Numbered from the stretch's first letter, positions 12,851-24,878 are shown. The stretch is DNA of 64,000 nucleotides from Ligula intestinalis (GCA_036362985.1 JAYGXS010000004.1:45695365-45759364), one strand, 5' to 3'. Notes: a model not told the origin generated them from the letters alone. Numbers and translations: made by a program.

Positions 12851-13190
12851 TGTCACAGTTAGCCCACAGACGCGGAGATTGCCAGCACTTAAGGCACATT
12901 TGTTTAGCTCCTCTATCCCGCAAGGGAACTGTCACTGCTTTCGCAAAAAGGGTGCTTGCCTTTGCTAAATTTCGCAGCGAATTGAAACCTTGATAGTAGT
13001 GGGATGACCATCCGAATTGGCCTGATCTATCTGAGGGATTACATTGCACCGTTTTCGTAAACGGTTTTTTGGGGACAGTTGTACTTGTTTGCCATAAGGT
13101 CGCACTCCTTTTTCAACCTGGCTATGTGCAATATTTTTAGCTAGTGTGGTATTTGCGACTGTAGTAGGTACTGGCCAAAAAACATTAGAA
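12840..13190 (-). repeat. Dispersed repeat, inverted copy of 20960-21350
   Basis: The minus strand matches the plus strand at 20960-21350: shared YYQGFNSLRNLAKA-type reading, GACTGTTGTACTTG-type and AAGGAGTGCAAT-type blocks, and an end near ATGTCACAG. Protein-like conservation over about 70 codons suggests it was once coding (5' part of a LINE or other element), but no domain was recognised. Confidence 0.55.
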
Positions 13191-13199
13191 TCCTAGGTA

Positions 13200-14790
13200 T
13201 CGGCGCGACACATCAGGCGTTGTTTCCGTTCTCTTACCCTTCTAACTGCCGCAAGGCTTTAACATACGTTTTGTTCCCTTTGAGGCAAGATTATACTGCT
13301 AAGAGGAGAAACGACCGAAGCACGGCTACGAACAACTGATCCAATAATGCTTATTAATTCAGGACATAAAAAACGGTGAACTCTTGAGACAGAAGTATGC
13401 GATTCTCGGTCTGTTCTATTCTAGGTAAGCTAAGAGACAAGACATCGGATAATTAGCGCGACTGCATTCGTTTTGGCCAAAAGTATACATAGATACTTCC
13501 TCGGAAGCATGTTAACGTGAGAACCATGAAAGTCCTCAAAATATCACGCAGTCACAATCCTTGGCGTTTTATCCATTAGACTTAGCAAAAATATCCGCCA
13601 AGAAACCTCAATTCTTTTTTCCCGAAATCTGGATGTTCCAGACACTACAGGAATTGTGAGGAAAAAGGCTTTTTTTCAATACTTAAAATTGAAAACGGCT
13701 TGGGACAAGTAACATTCTGAGATCTATAATCTATAATTTTTGGGTAAAAAGTGACGCCTCCCTTGACCCGGGTACTTGCATAAACTGCTGAGAGTCGCAT
13801 GTCAAGGTTGCAGGTTTGTGCACGTTCTACCAAGAAATCACTTTAATAGAAGGGTAAAACGATCGCATAAAGTGTCTTCTATCATTGAAACCCAGGATGT
13901 TGTTCACGAAAACCAGAAAAGACTAGGATTCTAAAATCACATTCCTTTCACGAACGAAAAGTGAATTCGGTCCGAAAAATGCTGGTTTGTAAATTGGTGA
14001 CATTTGGAACCAAAAAACGCTGGGTGACAAGATGAGCCAAAAATAGTACAGCGCGGAAGCATATATAGTACGAGCGCCCCGAGAGGATTGTGCCGGTCTA
14101 TAAGAAGCCCTGCAATAAAACTGTCGGACCCATTTCTGTCCAACATCGACTTTGAACTGATGCGGAAATTAGGAGCAAAAAGGCCACCGAGCGATTAGGA
14201 GGCAAGCACTTTTAATCTTATTAAGGTCATTCTGTGGTGTGTTATTTATGACAAAACCACACTTGAAATAGGCAGGACGGACTGAATAAGCAGGATACAA
14301 GGAACACGCCCGGTAAGGCTATTCACGGGAATCGTTTGCCAATTTGGTTCCTGAAGACTAAACAAGGAATGGAATTTGACCTTCATCTGCAAAAGGCCAC
14401 GACAAAGACAGTTGAAGCAGGCGACTTATTAGAGAACGTTTTTATTCGCTTATTACGTCACATTTGCCTTTGCGACGGGAAGTCTAAATGGTCATAAGTG
14501 GAAAATACCTCTCACGAAAAAAGATAGGATATGAAACTAAAACATTCGGCAACTGCTGACAACCGAAGATTCCGACAAAACCAAGTACGGTGAATGGGCG
14601 AGTTGGCAGTCGACGACAGACGCTAGTATTAGTCAGTATCGTAAAGCAGGCTCCTCGGTTATAAGAGCAAAATTCACTGAAAGCCAATTGACATGATGGT
14701 TGCGCAGCCCGGTGCTCTTGTTCAGTACTTAGTAATCTCTCATTGTTGCTTTTCAATTTCACCAGAAATGAATTTCTAACTTGGAGATAA
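13200..14790. other. FAM13 intron sequence without recognised features
   Basis: No repeat, exon or RNA gene was recognised in this stretch. Confidence 0.35.
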
Positions 14791-14794
14791 TTAT

Positions 14795-14990
14795 ATTTAA
14801 GGGTCTACAGACGCAGACCGAAATATGATTTAAATATTTGGGCTGATGTCCAAAGCCAACACTGCGGGATAACCACGTAATATTCACAAGTTGCCAACAG
14901 GCAGACAGTAGTATAACTTATGGAATTGTTTACCATACTGGCTGCACAGACACTAGTTAAAGCCCAGACACGTGGTTCGCCGATATTCCG
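14795..14990 (+). repeat. Dispersed repeat family A relative (3' half)
   Basis: TATTTAAGGGTCTACAGACG..CAGACCGAAAT followed by CAGACAGTAGTATAA and TTTACCATACT matches 61835-61970 (TATTTAAGGTCTATTGGCGT..AGACCGAAAT, CAGTCGTTAGTAGTATAA, CTTACCATACT). The two share order and spacing. Confidence 0.45.
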
Positions 14991-14997
14991 CCGCTGA

Positions 14998-15660
14998 ATG
15001 GTGGACCTATTAACAAACCTGGCCATCCGAATCACCTTCGTTGCCACGCTCCTGAGCCTAGCCGCAACGTTGGGCCATCTATTCAAGCTCTCCACAAGGC
15101 AGCTGTGGCCTCGTCTCCCTCGGAGCTACCCGTTGATGGCTCTGCCATCAAGACGGGCTTCCAGCGCCTTCGCCAGAGAGCTGTTATGGACGCAAAATTC
15201 AGCTACCACCCCCGGTCCTTTTGGGTGGCTATCCATCTCTGATTGCGGCCACGGAACGACAGCCCCTGAGGGTCACTCGTTGTACCCTGGCGCAGCTACA
15301 CAGTGGCTACTGAATGCTCCTTCGTCAGTACTAACACCGCCGCTGCATGGCACAGCTGGATAGGGTTCGGCTCATCGGTGAGTTTCCCAGCATGCCCTGT
15401 GTTCTTTCTGGTATGCTTAACAGTTAACTGCAGGATATCGGCGAAACACGTGACTGGGCTTCTAGCTAGTACCTGTACTGCCAGTATGGTAAAAAAGTAC
15501 ATAAACGTTCGAAAACGTTCCTGTAGGACACAAACCTATTGCCGAAGGTATTGCTTCTTCCGGAGTTCCAGTGAAAAAACATAGATTGCGGTAAAATCGT
15601 CGAATCTCGTAAGCTTGACTTGAGAAAAAATAGCGTCAAAATCAAAAACAACCCAATGGT
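14998..15660. other. GC-richer patch with unassigned open frames
   Basis: Composition is higher in G+C than its surroundings. A 121-codon plus-strand frame (14998-15363) and an overlapping frame (15303-15584) show no recognised domain; probably a repeat remnant. Confidence 0.3.
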
Positions 15661-16480
15661 TTTAAAAGCAGTCTAGGGAGCATGGTAGCCTGACATGTCG
15701 CCTATCTCAGCGATTTCATGCTCCCGTCGGCACAATGGCCAGCAGACATGTGACGTCGCAGATGACTTCAGCACAGAAGTTTCAGACGTTGACGGAATTA
15801 TTTGTGTCCTCTTCGTGAAATGCAGCAAAGGACGAAGATCTGGGATTTATGCCTTTCCCTGCGGTTAAGAGGCATAGACGCTGTCTCGCATATACATAAG
15901 GCATTTCGTAATCAAAGAATTGAGAGAAAATGTTGGATTTAATTATGGCCACGTCTAAAACGTTGAATTTAACCAACCACTGGGGAGGCCATGGGTTATA
16001 GGGAACTACAGCAGACGCGTCTTCGTCGCGTTCCCACACACCCTCACGGCGGTCAAGGTCTGCTACACCAATCTCCCTACAATGGATCTATCTTCCCTCC
16101 TCTCCACCTGTATTTTTAATGACGGAGAAGCCCCTTCCGACCATGCTGCTCCGACTTCTTATTCTCATCGTCAGGATTGAGGCCCACCTGGCGGGGCTCC
16201 TGATCCAACAAGGGCTACTAGCCAGCTAGCTAGCCATGGGTTATATAGAATATGAAAAGTCACGGCGTCAGGTGGTTCAGTCACTTCATCGTAAGTGGAA
16301 TCATTTATTCAAAAACCGCCTGCAAATAGGTGTCGCCCATGTGGGGATAGCCAGTGGGAAGAGGATAAAGCAAAAGGAAGAACGAAGATAATTTCAAAGG
16401 CCCGGTAATCTGACATGGAGTATGAGACGCACCGTCTCTCAATGCCTCAAGTTTAGTGCTACCGATTTCAAAAACAAGTA

Positions 16481-16581
16481 CAGTAGTCGCCGGTTATTAA
16501 GCCCACCTCGGGTCCAGACAAAATTGGCCTTAATAAGCGGCTGGGCCTATTAACCGTGGGCTTAATAACCGACGACCACTG
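16481..16581. mobile_element. 101-bp MITE with 26-bp terminal inverted repeats
   Basis: The left end CAGTAGTCGCCGGTTATTAA (then GCCCAC) and the reverse complement of the right end CAGTGGTCGTCGGTTATTAA (then GCCCAC) differ at only two of 26 bases. The core is noncoding. The left flank ends TA. The CAGT...TTAT terminus resembles the element at 183-262. A Tc1/mariner or pogo origin is inference. Confidence 0.75.
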
Positions 16582-16657
16582 CATAAGTACGTCTACGTGC
16601 ACACAATCAGCACTACTTTAGACCCATAAATGTCACGCTACTGATATCGACACTTAC

Positions 16658-17127
16658 CTTAACAATGATGACGAGGTATCGTCCAGAATCATACCCACTG
16701 GCAGCTCGGGGAAGTCTGTTTTGGAGAGGTTCCTAAGTGTACTTTCACTTGCGCAAGCATCCAGCGTCGAGCTCTCATCAGCCTCCACCTCAACCTTTAG
16801 GGTATCGCAGACGTGAACCTCCGGTTGGATGACCTCTGGAGCACGCGGACGGGGTGGTGAGGTTCGTTTAATAGGAAGCCCGGTGTCTGGAGTGTAAGAA
16901 TGCGCGGAAGTGGTAAGAACAGTGGGAATAGCGTTGTCTTCGGATCGGTAGAGGCTGAGTGATTTCGTCCGTTTCGAGCTTTGCATGCAACGAACCAGGC
17001 GACGCACATGGCGATAGCGATCGTACAGAGGTTTCATGATCCGTTTTTCGTTTGAATCCGACGGACGACCGTGAACCTTTTCGAAGTAAAGCAGGCTCTT
17101 TTGAAGGTCAGCCTTCTCCTGGATGAG
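16658..17127 (-). CDS. FAM13: FAM13-like gene, exon with MKPLYDRYR signature
   Basis: The acceptor is CTTTTTGTAG|CTC. It opens [20 protein letters not shown], then [20 protein letters not shown] and VRRLVR, nearly the vertebrate FAM13 block around [13 protein letters not shown]. This is the strongest family evidence in the window. A polar linker follows, ending DDTSSSLL with the perfect donor GTTAAG|GTAAGTG. Length is 470 nt, leaving two bases that the T at 10004 completes to Ser. Confidence 0.93.
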
Positions 17128-17574
17128 CTACAAAAAGAACGGAAAAGGGTAGGTCACATCTCTGGACTGCTAAATGGCCAATGTAGTGGCCATGAAAAGA
17201 AGCATTCAGACGCTATGTAAATATAACTCAAGATCAAAGGAGAAATAAGCGAAAGTGGGAATAGCCAAATCGTGCGACAACACACAACCCATTCTACACT
17301 CACAGAAGCATCATGCTCCTATCATTCACATTCACATACTTTTCTTCCACGAGCGACACTTTTTTCTCCTAAAATCTACAAATGACATTCAATTTTGAAT
17401 TATGAGCCAGCCTTATGAGTTTTTCACTGTCTGTTCTTTTTGCTCAGTTACACTGCTGGCTCGTGTGAACTGAGTGTGAGTGTATGACTTGAAACAAGCG
17501 AGTAGTCGTCTACAATTGTGTCAACGACTTCTTTGGAATGTTCGGCTGCGCCGATGCACTTCTTAAATCCTATG

Positions 17575-17640
17575 TAGCAAGAGGGAGTTCAAAGGCGTTT
17601 GCCTGTATTTCCTTTAATAAACTTGACTTGACTCTCTCAT
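17575..17640 (+). mobile_element. LINE 3' tail remnant
   Basis: GGCGTTTGCCTGTATTTCCT followed by TTAATAAACTTGACTTGACT resembles the 3' end of the LINE at 43815-43870 (AGGCGAAAGCCTTTTCCCCT, TTAATAAAGTGACTTAAAGT), including the tandemly repeated ACTTGACTT-type terminus. No ORF part is present. Confidence 0.5.
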
Positions 17641-17789
17641 TGTTGCTTACATTAGTTATTCGAAATAAGAACAATCGAGTAGGGGTAGAAGATCATTAAA
17701 ATTAACTGACGAGTCGCATAAAAGAGGTTCTAAAACCGTTGATTCAAATTAGTCACAAAGTGAACATTAGGAAGATTGTTTCAGAATTT

Positions 17790-18110
17790 TGTGGGTTTAT
17801 CACCGTTGCAAGGCCCACCGGTTTCCACTGCACACGGGATTGCTAAATGTGTCAGACAAAAAACAAATATTAGAGTTCGTTAAAATAACACCATAAGAAG
17901 AAAACTGGTCAGTCACCAGAACGGTTTGTTCATTATTCTGAGCGGAACTAGGTGTTGGAATTGCACATCAACCAAAAGCTACCACATGCGAAAAGACAGA
18001 TAATTGATTGAAACCTGGTTAACTGATGGGACGCAGTCAATCGACATATCGATTGGGCGACGGCGTACAGAACCCTGCGCAGTCAACTTGAAATTTCAAT
18101 TATTGATAAT
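17790..18110 (+). mobile_element. Penelope endonuclease remnant (same subfamily as 28.9 kb)
   Basis: 17840-17990 aligns base by base with 28935-29080 (GCTAAATGTGTCAGACAAAA, AGAGTTCGTTAAAATAACA, then AGAAGAAAACTGGTCAGTCA). It continues with MIETWLTDGTQSID and RTEPCAVNL, equivalent to the L-L-E-A-W..S-V-N and Y-R-T-L-R-S-x-L end of Penelope endonucleases. The middle of the domain is deleted. An open frame runs on to 18420 without recognised similarity. Confidence 0.6.
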
Positions 18111-18961
18111 TGATCGGCTTGCATTCCCTAAAATTGCCAATTTCGTGCAACTACTGCTATCTCTGGTGGTAGACTCCTGTACCAGACTGAAAACTCCAGA
18201 TAATGAAAACAAAACCGTTTCGGAGCTCAACCAGTCTGTTTCTTTACTTATGCAGATACCTAGAATGCGAACCTTCACATCCACAACACTCGAAGCTATA
18301 GCAAATGCTGTTACACCTAACTGTTCCCAAATGAAAGACGTGAAGTACTTCAGAGGCCCCGGAGTTTCTTCCGAGAGACAAATGAAAAACGATTGCCTTC
18401 TATGTCGATGCAATCATTGAGTCGTAGCCAGTCTTCAGAAATGCCTATGGAACGGCTATGAGAGTGACAGTTTCACCGATGCATGGGCCAGTAACACTGA
18501 TAAGCAAACTTTGCTCCAGCATCGGATAAACAGTCGAGCAGGAGGAGGTACCGAAGGTTTTCTACAACCACCGTCTCATAGGCCTCCTATGTTTAGAAAA
18601 AAAAGAGATCGCATTGTGAAGGGCGTGAGCCGTTCCAAGCAAGGTGAACTGAACCAAAATCTCTGAGTACTGGAGAAAGACAACTCAGATAAGGTGGAAA
18701 AACAGTGAGGCAATAGAAGAACAAATTCAGGACAACCGTTAGGAGCCTTAACCCACGGAGTCAGCGGAAATGTTCCACGGCGGTCCGTGAAAAAGCGATT
18801 TAAGTAGTCAACGGGATTTTTAATGGATTCTGTGCTTTACCGTACTGGGTATCGAGGACTGAAGGTGACTGAAACTCGCCATAGACATCCTAAGACCCAC
18901 CACAGGTGAAAATGGGTAAAAGTATTTGAGTAGTACTTCGATTACTGAAAACCAATCGCAC

Positions 18962-19372
18962 CTGTTTAGGAGTGAGCTCGTCAATGTTTTCAGGTCGTCC
19001 ACGGCGGAGCCTCTGTCTCTCAAGGACTGCTAGGAGCAAAGTCAAAAAATTCTCCAAATTTTCTGGGGTTGAAGATCCGGCGGTAGCCGATTCGATTTCG
19101 TCGATTGGTTTTTGGAATTCCACCGCCATTTGATCGAGCGTTTTAGCTTGTTGAACATATCCAGGCGGCGGCCTACAAGCAGACTCAGTCTCAACAGTAG
19201 AGATATCCCCTGCAGCGGTCGTATTGCTCTGACCGCCAGGACCGAAATCGACTCCTTCAAGCGTGAGGCCTGAGAAGCAGGAGGGAAGTGAGCGGGACAA
19301 GCGAAGACGATCCGGCTGTGCAATGTCGGAGGTTCCGAACAGGGCGATACAGACTGACCTACGGTTCCTCTC
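18962..19372 (-). CDS. FAM13: FAM13-like gene, exon with RPE-x-I-x-x-L-T block
   Basis: The 3' part reads LLAVLERQRLRRGRPENIDE then LTPKQ, matching the E-S-I-Q-R-K-L..K-R-A-E-S-S-R-P-E-D-I-K-D-M-T-K-D-Q block of FAM13 proteins. The donor is AAACAG|GTGCGA at phase 0. The preferred acceptor is the T-rich TATAAATTTTTTAG before 19372 (137 codons). A second possible acceptor, TTGCACAG before 19315, would shorten it by 19 codons in the same phase. The 5' half (GPGGQSNTTAAGDIST and on) is not conserved. Confidence 0.82.
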
Positions 19373-20079
19373 CTAAAAAATTTATAATACACTACAGTAA
19401 TGAGAAACTTGAGACAGATTCATTGAAGAACAATAAACAGCAAAGAAAGGAAGGGAAAACAAGTTCACACAGACGACGTTATCTGCGCGCTACTGAAAGC
19501 CCTTTCCGAAGAAGTACGGAGCATAATTTGGCTCCTTAACCCCTTAAATTAATCGAAAACCTAACCAGTGAATGTTTTATATTTTTCCAAAACAATTCTG
19601 GCCATTAACGTGGGATTCGCTCAAAGTCCAGTTCAAATACTCTACAGGAATGCTTAAGTGAACTGCTTGAGGAGACATACGAAATGGCTAATTCCAGGCA
19701 AAAACGGTGATCACTAAGCTCTTGGAATTCGGACAAGAAAGTGGATTCATCTGCGTCGGGTCGGTCCATGAACATGTCCGAGGAACCACGGTGGAGTAAA
19801 CACTTTCCTACTTCATCGTGCAACCTGATCTCCACTGGCCACATTAGCACTGTGTGTTCTCCAAATTTAGGATGCTTACAATAATTCTGGAATGTGTTTA
19901 CAGTCGGAAAGGTTTACTTAACTAGGGTTGCAATACTAATTACAGCGCAGTTTATCCCAAGGTATGTCAGTCACACCAGGATTCCGGCTTTTTAAGGAGC
20001 TTCATTGCGGCCACCCGCAAATACTAAACTAAGTAGTATGATTTGCTCCTACTGACTTTCGATTCCCTCATTAACTCAA

Positions 20080-20720
20080 ATATGCTTTAGAGAAAATATT
20101 TACAAAAACATTCTTTCTTGTACTTATTTAGTAAAAAATTACGTCTTCTGAAAATGTTACATTTGGCGAAAATGTACGTTACGGATATTTAAAGAAAAAC
20201 CTTTATCAATGCACAAATAATTCTCAACCTGACCTGCAGTTAGGTTCGTAGTCAGAGTTTGCCAACTGCATGATGTACAAATTCCAACTAACTGGACATT
20301 TTAAAGTGTTCATAAAATTACGCGATTGATGTAGAACATGTCGTTTAGCCGCAATCATAAATTCACAGACACGATGCTCATGGATGGACGTATCACCTTC
20401 AAAAAAGCGTTCATAAGTAGAATTTTAAGGCTTATTTTGCTATCGAGTGGAGTACAAAAAGGAAGATTTTATTGCACCGTTTTCTATAAAGCCCACCTGA
20501 ATTTATAAGGACATCGAAAATCCGGTGAGATAAATTCACACTACTACACAAGTAGGCATCTTATGTCTAGGATAATTACGGCAAGCAGGCACCCGGAAGG
20601 AAGCTTGTTCAAAAGCCGGCATCCTGACATGACTGAGATATCCTTGGATTATGCTGCACGAAAACACATTTGCGAATTTCACTCAACATTTCATGAGATA
20701 GCACACCGTACTGTACGTGC
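20080..20720. repeat. AT-rich hairpin-type dispersed repeat family B, copy 1
   Basis: A reverse-oriented arm near 20085-20160 (AACTCAAATATGCTTTAGAG) and a forward arm at 20450-20720 (GAATTTATAAGGACATCGAA, GTAGGCATCTTATG, AAAAGCCGGCATCCTGACATG) flank an unrelated centre. Other members: 23220-23770, 34550-35045, 53230-53660. The paired opposite arms suggest a foldback architecture. Confidence 0.5.
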
Positions 20721-20749
20721 AGACTCAGCAAGGTAGAGTTCACAAGTCC

Positions 20750-21350
20750 ACATTATTAGTGGATCCTTGGAGGAAAACCATGATTGTAGTGGAGGCAATC
20801 AGGCCCCAGCAGTATACTACTTAGTACCTGGATAACATTTCCAAGGCATTTAACAAGACTCAGCTGCCATATCATAGTGACAAGAAGCAGAAGATTAAAA
20901 CCAGGACACTGAGGGCTACATGTGTTAATGCCTTGCGCTAAAGACCGATGTGCTGTGCAGACGCCCAGGATGCTGATTTTTTTGGTCAGTACCTAATACA
21001 GTCACAGCCGCTAAACTGACTGAAAACGGGGCACATAGTCAGGTTGAAAAAGGAGTGCAATCTTACGACAAGCACGTACAACAGTCCCAAAAAAATGTTT
21101 ACGGACAGGGTGCAATGTTATCCCCTGGGTGGAGCAGACCACTTCCGGAAGTCATCCAACTACTACCAAGGTTGAGATTCGTTGCGGAATTTAGCAAAGG
21201 CAGCTAGGTACATGGAATGCCTAAACACCTTTTTTGCGGAGGCAGTTACCATTCCCTTTGGGTGACAGAGGAGCTAGAGACTGTGCCAAGAAACGCGCTG
21301 GCAGCCTCAGCGTCTACAGACGAACTGTGACATAAGGGCGTTAGGCATGC
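20750..21350 (+). repeat. Coding-derived repeat, copy of 12840-13190 in opposite orientation
   Basis: It shares the NYYQG*DSLRNLAKA reading with the 12.8-13.2 kb element, with stops. It sits directly upstream of the Penelope endonuclease fragment at 21.4 kb; whether the two belong to one element is unknown. Confidence 0.5.
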
Positions 21351-21379
21351 AGTCGAAACCCCCTGCGAAACAGCAATTG

Positions 21380-22127
21380 CCCCGCGCTGGCAACAGTATA
21401 TGCCAGTGCCAACGTGCTTCCACTGCGATCGTACAGTCCCCTAACGCGTCAGTCAGCCTGTCGGCCATTTACGGGAGCAGCAGAACCAGTATCAGGTGCC
21501 CAAACGAACCTCCGTCACGTGGACTTTACCTATCAACAGTGTTCAATGTGGTATTCCAGCGCGTGGGCGTGGAACTATTCAGCCACATGCACATACGTGA
21601 GGATGGCCAATAAAGCAGTGCTTTCCAGGTCTGTCCTATGCTCATTGCACTCTAAACGCACAAAGAAAACAAACTCGGCAAATGCGAGAGGTTATTCGAT
21701 CAGACGCTTAAGCACATCAGGCGTCAAAAAACTGCACATCATTCATGCAGCCGCCAGGCAATGTAATATGTTAGCTACCTTGCGAATAAGTAAACATCCT
21801 TCAAGAAAATGTGCAAATATCACTTCTGTGTTTTCGGTAAGGTTTGGTTCAGACATAGCGAATGATCAGCAAGTCTGTGCTAGGCATAAAAAATGAGTAT
21901 AAACGAGCAAACACTGCCGTCGCTAGCCTGTGTTTGCGCACACCGCAGATTGCGACCACCGCTTCAGTTGGGACGGAACTGAAGTGATGTCCATGACTAA
22001 TACCAAACAGGCGCGCAAACTTCTCAACGCTCGGCACTTTACCACAAACCCCATCAACTGCCATGTCTATCTGGATGCACACTACGAAGTTCTGCGTGCA
22101 CTGCTCACTGACTCGCGCCTACCTTAA
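21380..22127 (+). mobile_element. Penelope-like endonuclease fragment, frame-shifted
   Basis: The end of the domain is clear: DCDHRFSWDGTEVMSMTNTK, then QARKLLNARHFTTNPINCHV and DAHYEVLRALL (21940-22100), matching the G-H-x-F-x-W-D-G...A-R-x-L-L-E-A-W-H-S..N-x-I-N-R-H-V block. The GIY-YIG start lies in broken frames around 21530-21700. Dead copy. Confidence 0.65.
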
Positions 22128-22309
22128 AACAACAGCTGTTTGTCCATATTCGATCAAATAGAAGTCCCCTGATTCGGTATCCCTACCCCCAACCCGACGC
22201 GTAAACCGTACGCCCCCCACTTCCAGAATATATCGGAACAGGATTCTCACCCACCACGCGTGGACGTCTGTCTGTGTACGCTAACAAACGCTATAGTGTG
22301 ATCATCCTA

Positions 22310-22400
22310 ACTCCTATTTTTAATTTCGTCTAACGACGGACTGGTGTAACCAGCTTCAAAATCCACGAGTAAAGCATGATTTTTCCGAGAAGCCTCCTTT
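22310..22400 (+). repeat. Penelope-associated tail repeat
   Basis: TTTCGTCTAACGACGGACTG..AACCAGCTTCAAAATCCACG matches the right arm of the 52.7-53.15 kb foldback (GATTCGTCCGACGACGAGCT..AACCAGATTCAAAAATTCAC). It follows a Penelope endonuclease by about 190 bp, so it may be that subfamily's 3' tail. Confidence 0.4.
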
Positions 22401-22439
22401 TTTCACTAGATAACCTCGGAATGCATACTGCCTCGGTTA

Positions 22440-22625
22440 TTCAATATAGCTTATGACGGCAAATAAGCCAGAAATGGCCACTCCAGTCCTCCTTGTCTTC
22501 CTCGGTAACACCTTATCTAAGGATATACATAAATAGGCAGAATGAAATTACCGACAGGGACAATGGAGACTGGAATTGCTATTTCTGACTTATTAGCCAT
22601 CATCAGCCAGCCATATATAGAGGTA
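22440..22625. repeat. SINE-tail inverted pair
   Basis: TGACGGCAAATAAGCCAGAA..TGGCCACTCCAGTCCTCC runs forward at 22453-22495, and the reverse complement of the same block (GGAATTGCTATTTCTGACTT..ATTAGCCATCATC) lies at 22573-22612. The same tail follows the tRNA-like units at 30055-30105 and occurs near 59425-59460 (reverse). Confidence 0.5.
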
Positions 22626-22629
22626 TTCT

Positions 22630-23215
22630 TTATGACAAGGCAGCGCATTCGTCAATAATAACAGGTTTGACGTGTTTGAGCCTCACACAACATACTAATA
22701 ATGATGGTCTGGAAAGCTGTCCACAGATAACATAGCTCAATCTTCCTTGGGAAAGACGGTGAGGCTACATTGGATCCTTAATGCGGCCTTTATAGCACGC
22801 ATTAGATGACGGCTTTATGTCTAACCTCATTCCCATGCGACTTTATTCAAACAAGCCACTGAAGTATGGGAGAGAGAGAGAAAGCAATCCAACCAGTGCT
22901 TGTATGCCATCGCCCTTTCGTCTTGCAAAATCCCACTTCAGTAGTTTTTTTAATGATAACCTAATTGATATATGATTTCCTGTAGTTTCTGCATTTTAAG
23001 ACTTACGTCCGAGTTCGCTGAGTCATAATGTGGCCATGGTGTGTGCGTGTAACCTACTTATTAGCTACCGTTTTGCATGATCGATGCCCGACCACGTCTG
23101 AACACATTGCTGCTGCTACATGTTAGGCGACTGCTTTTTTGCCAGGCCCAAAAGACTGGTTACTTCGCGGGCAGCTTTTTTACAATTGCGAGGTGTTTAT
23201 TCATAGTACATCGTA
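22630..23215. other. Intron stretch with a short GA tract
   Basis: A GAGAGAGAGAGAAAG tract lies near 22871. Nothing else was recognised. Confidence 0.35.
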
Positions 23216-23219
23216 TCCG

Positions 23220-23770
23220 CCAATTTATTAATGCTGCCTTTACTGCATAAAAAATGTTCCACATCTATTTCAGTATTTTATGACAATTATGTGACTTCTT
23301 CCTCAAACAGTAGGCGAAAACGTGCTTTTTCTTAAACAGAATATACACAGTGCGCAGTGTTTTAGCCTTGAACTCGGGTGTAGCAGTCACTAGGTTAGAA
23401 GGTTATTCGACTATTGAGCAACTTTTTTAACCGAAAGTTACCTTTATTTGAGTATAAAATTTAAAGAAGGCGTACTTTGTTATCAGACAAGTACAATAAA
23501 TAATTTTTTGTGCACGTTTTCCATAAAATATATTTGAATTTATAAAGGCAGTCAAAATCAATTATAAAAAGGCATACTACTTAAGTAGGCAGTTTTTACA
23601 ATGTATACTTTTTGCTGGTAGTCAGAACGAAGCTAGTTAAAAAGCCCGCATCCTATCATGACGGAATAAACTTCACAATATACTACACGATAATCAGTAT
23701 CACAACCTGAGTTGATACCGATTAGGGAAAGAGTATCAATATTTCTCCTATGTCGAAATGTTGCGTGATC
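23220..23770. repeat. Dispersed repeat family B, copy 2
   Basis: The arm at 23515-23700 (TTTTCCATAAAATATATTTG, AATTTATAAAGGCAGTC, GTAGGCAGTTTTTACA, AAAAAGCCCGCATCCTATCA, ACCGATTAGGGAAAGAGT) is the reverse complement counterpart of 53216-53480, block by block. A second part at 23195-23330 matches 53600-53640 (TTTATTCATAGTACATCGTA) in the same orientation. Confidence 0.55.
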
Positions 23771-24599
23771 CGTGGCGTCTACTGTATAAACCTACCTCTT
23801 TTTTTTCAAGTTAACGTGAACTTTTGACAAAAAGGAAACTTAGCTGGCTTAATTAAACTGGACAAATGTAGGCACTATTAACTTGATCTTTAGTAAATGG
23901 CGTCCGATAGGAAGTGCGGTTACTTTAAATGAAAACTGATAATATACCACGGTTTTGAAACAATAATTGACATCCGAACATAAAATATATTTATCGACCC
24001 AGGGCGGAACTTCGCACACAAGTAACTCTCGACTGCTACAGGTCGTTATCAATCTTCAGGCTTTGGTTTAAAACCTCGGAGCCTGCAAATTTTAGCACCA
24101 GAGGTAGGTTTAACAAACCTATCAATGTATATACGTAGTTACGAAACTTAAAAATTAATCAAGCATTACTTACAACAGAAAATGGAAGCTAAGACTATAT
24201 ACTCTGGAAAGAACAACAGGCCACTTCTCTTTATAGAATTCGCGTTAGAAAAAAGAAATCAAACACGAAATTTTCGGACAATACAAGAGTTTAGGACCCC
24301 GCCTTCGTTTAAGGTTGGACGCGCCATCAAAAGTTATTTCGGAATGGGGAAAATAAAAACTGAACGCGCGCTTATTGGGAGAGGGTTTCACAGTGGCTTT
24401 TACTAACAGGTCAGTAGTTGACCTAACAATCAGGGAAAGCTTGTTACTCGTGTATAAGAGATTTCAATGTCAGTGGTATTCTCATAATACGAGGTCTGAA
24501 TTAAAAGCAAACCTGCCACACAACGTGCAAATTAAAGTAAGTAAGTGAACCTCAAAAAAGCATAGAAAGTCACACAGTTTTTCGTCACTTTAAGCCTAC

Positions 24600-24878
24600 C
24601 CTTGATAATGTTTTTTGGCACTCCAGTCGGCTATCAGTTCCAAAACAATGTTTAAGAAGCAATGGTGAATTCAATACTTGGACGGAGGATTCATAGAAGG
24701 CTTTGACATCGCAGAGTCCGTCTAAAACGGTCTCAAGGGAGGCGTTCACCGGCGTCGGAGAGTCCGAGTAAGGCAACAGTTCTTCGGCTTGTATAGCAGA
24801 CTGTTTGACCGTCGCAAAGTTATAAGACTTAGAGAGTTCTGTGTTGTCTTGCCCGGGGAATAAGCCATGTGCAGGAGG
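24600..24878 (-). CDS. Candidate additional exon of the FAM13-like gene
   Basis: An open 93-codon block is bounded by a pyrimidine-rich acceptor (GTGCTTCCGTTTAAAG) and a donor AGG|GTAGGC. It is phase 0 on both sides, exactly what the flanking exons (27296 end, 19372 start) require. It reads PPAHGLFPGQDNTELSKSYN, then AEELLPYSDSPTPVNASLET and VLDGLCDVKAFYESSVQVL. No family alignment was recognised, so the support is phase, composition and position only. Confidence 0.4.
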
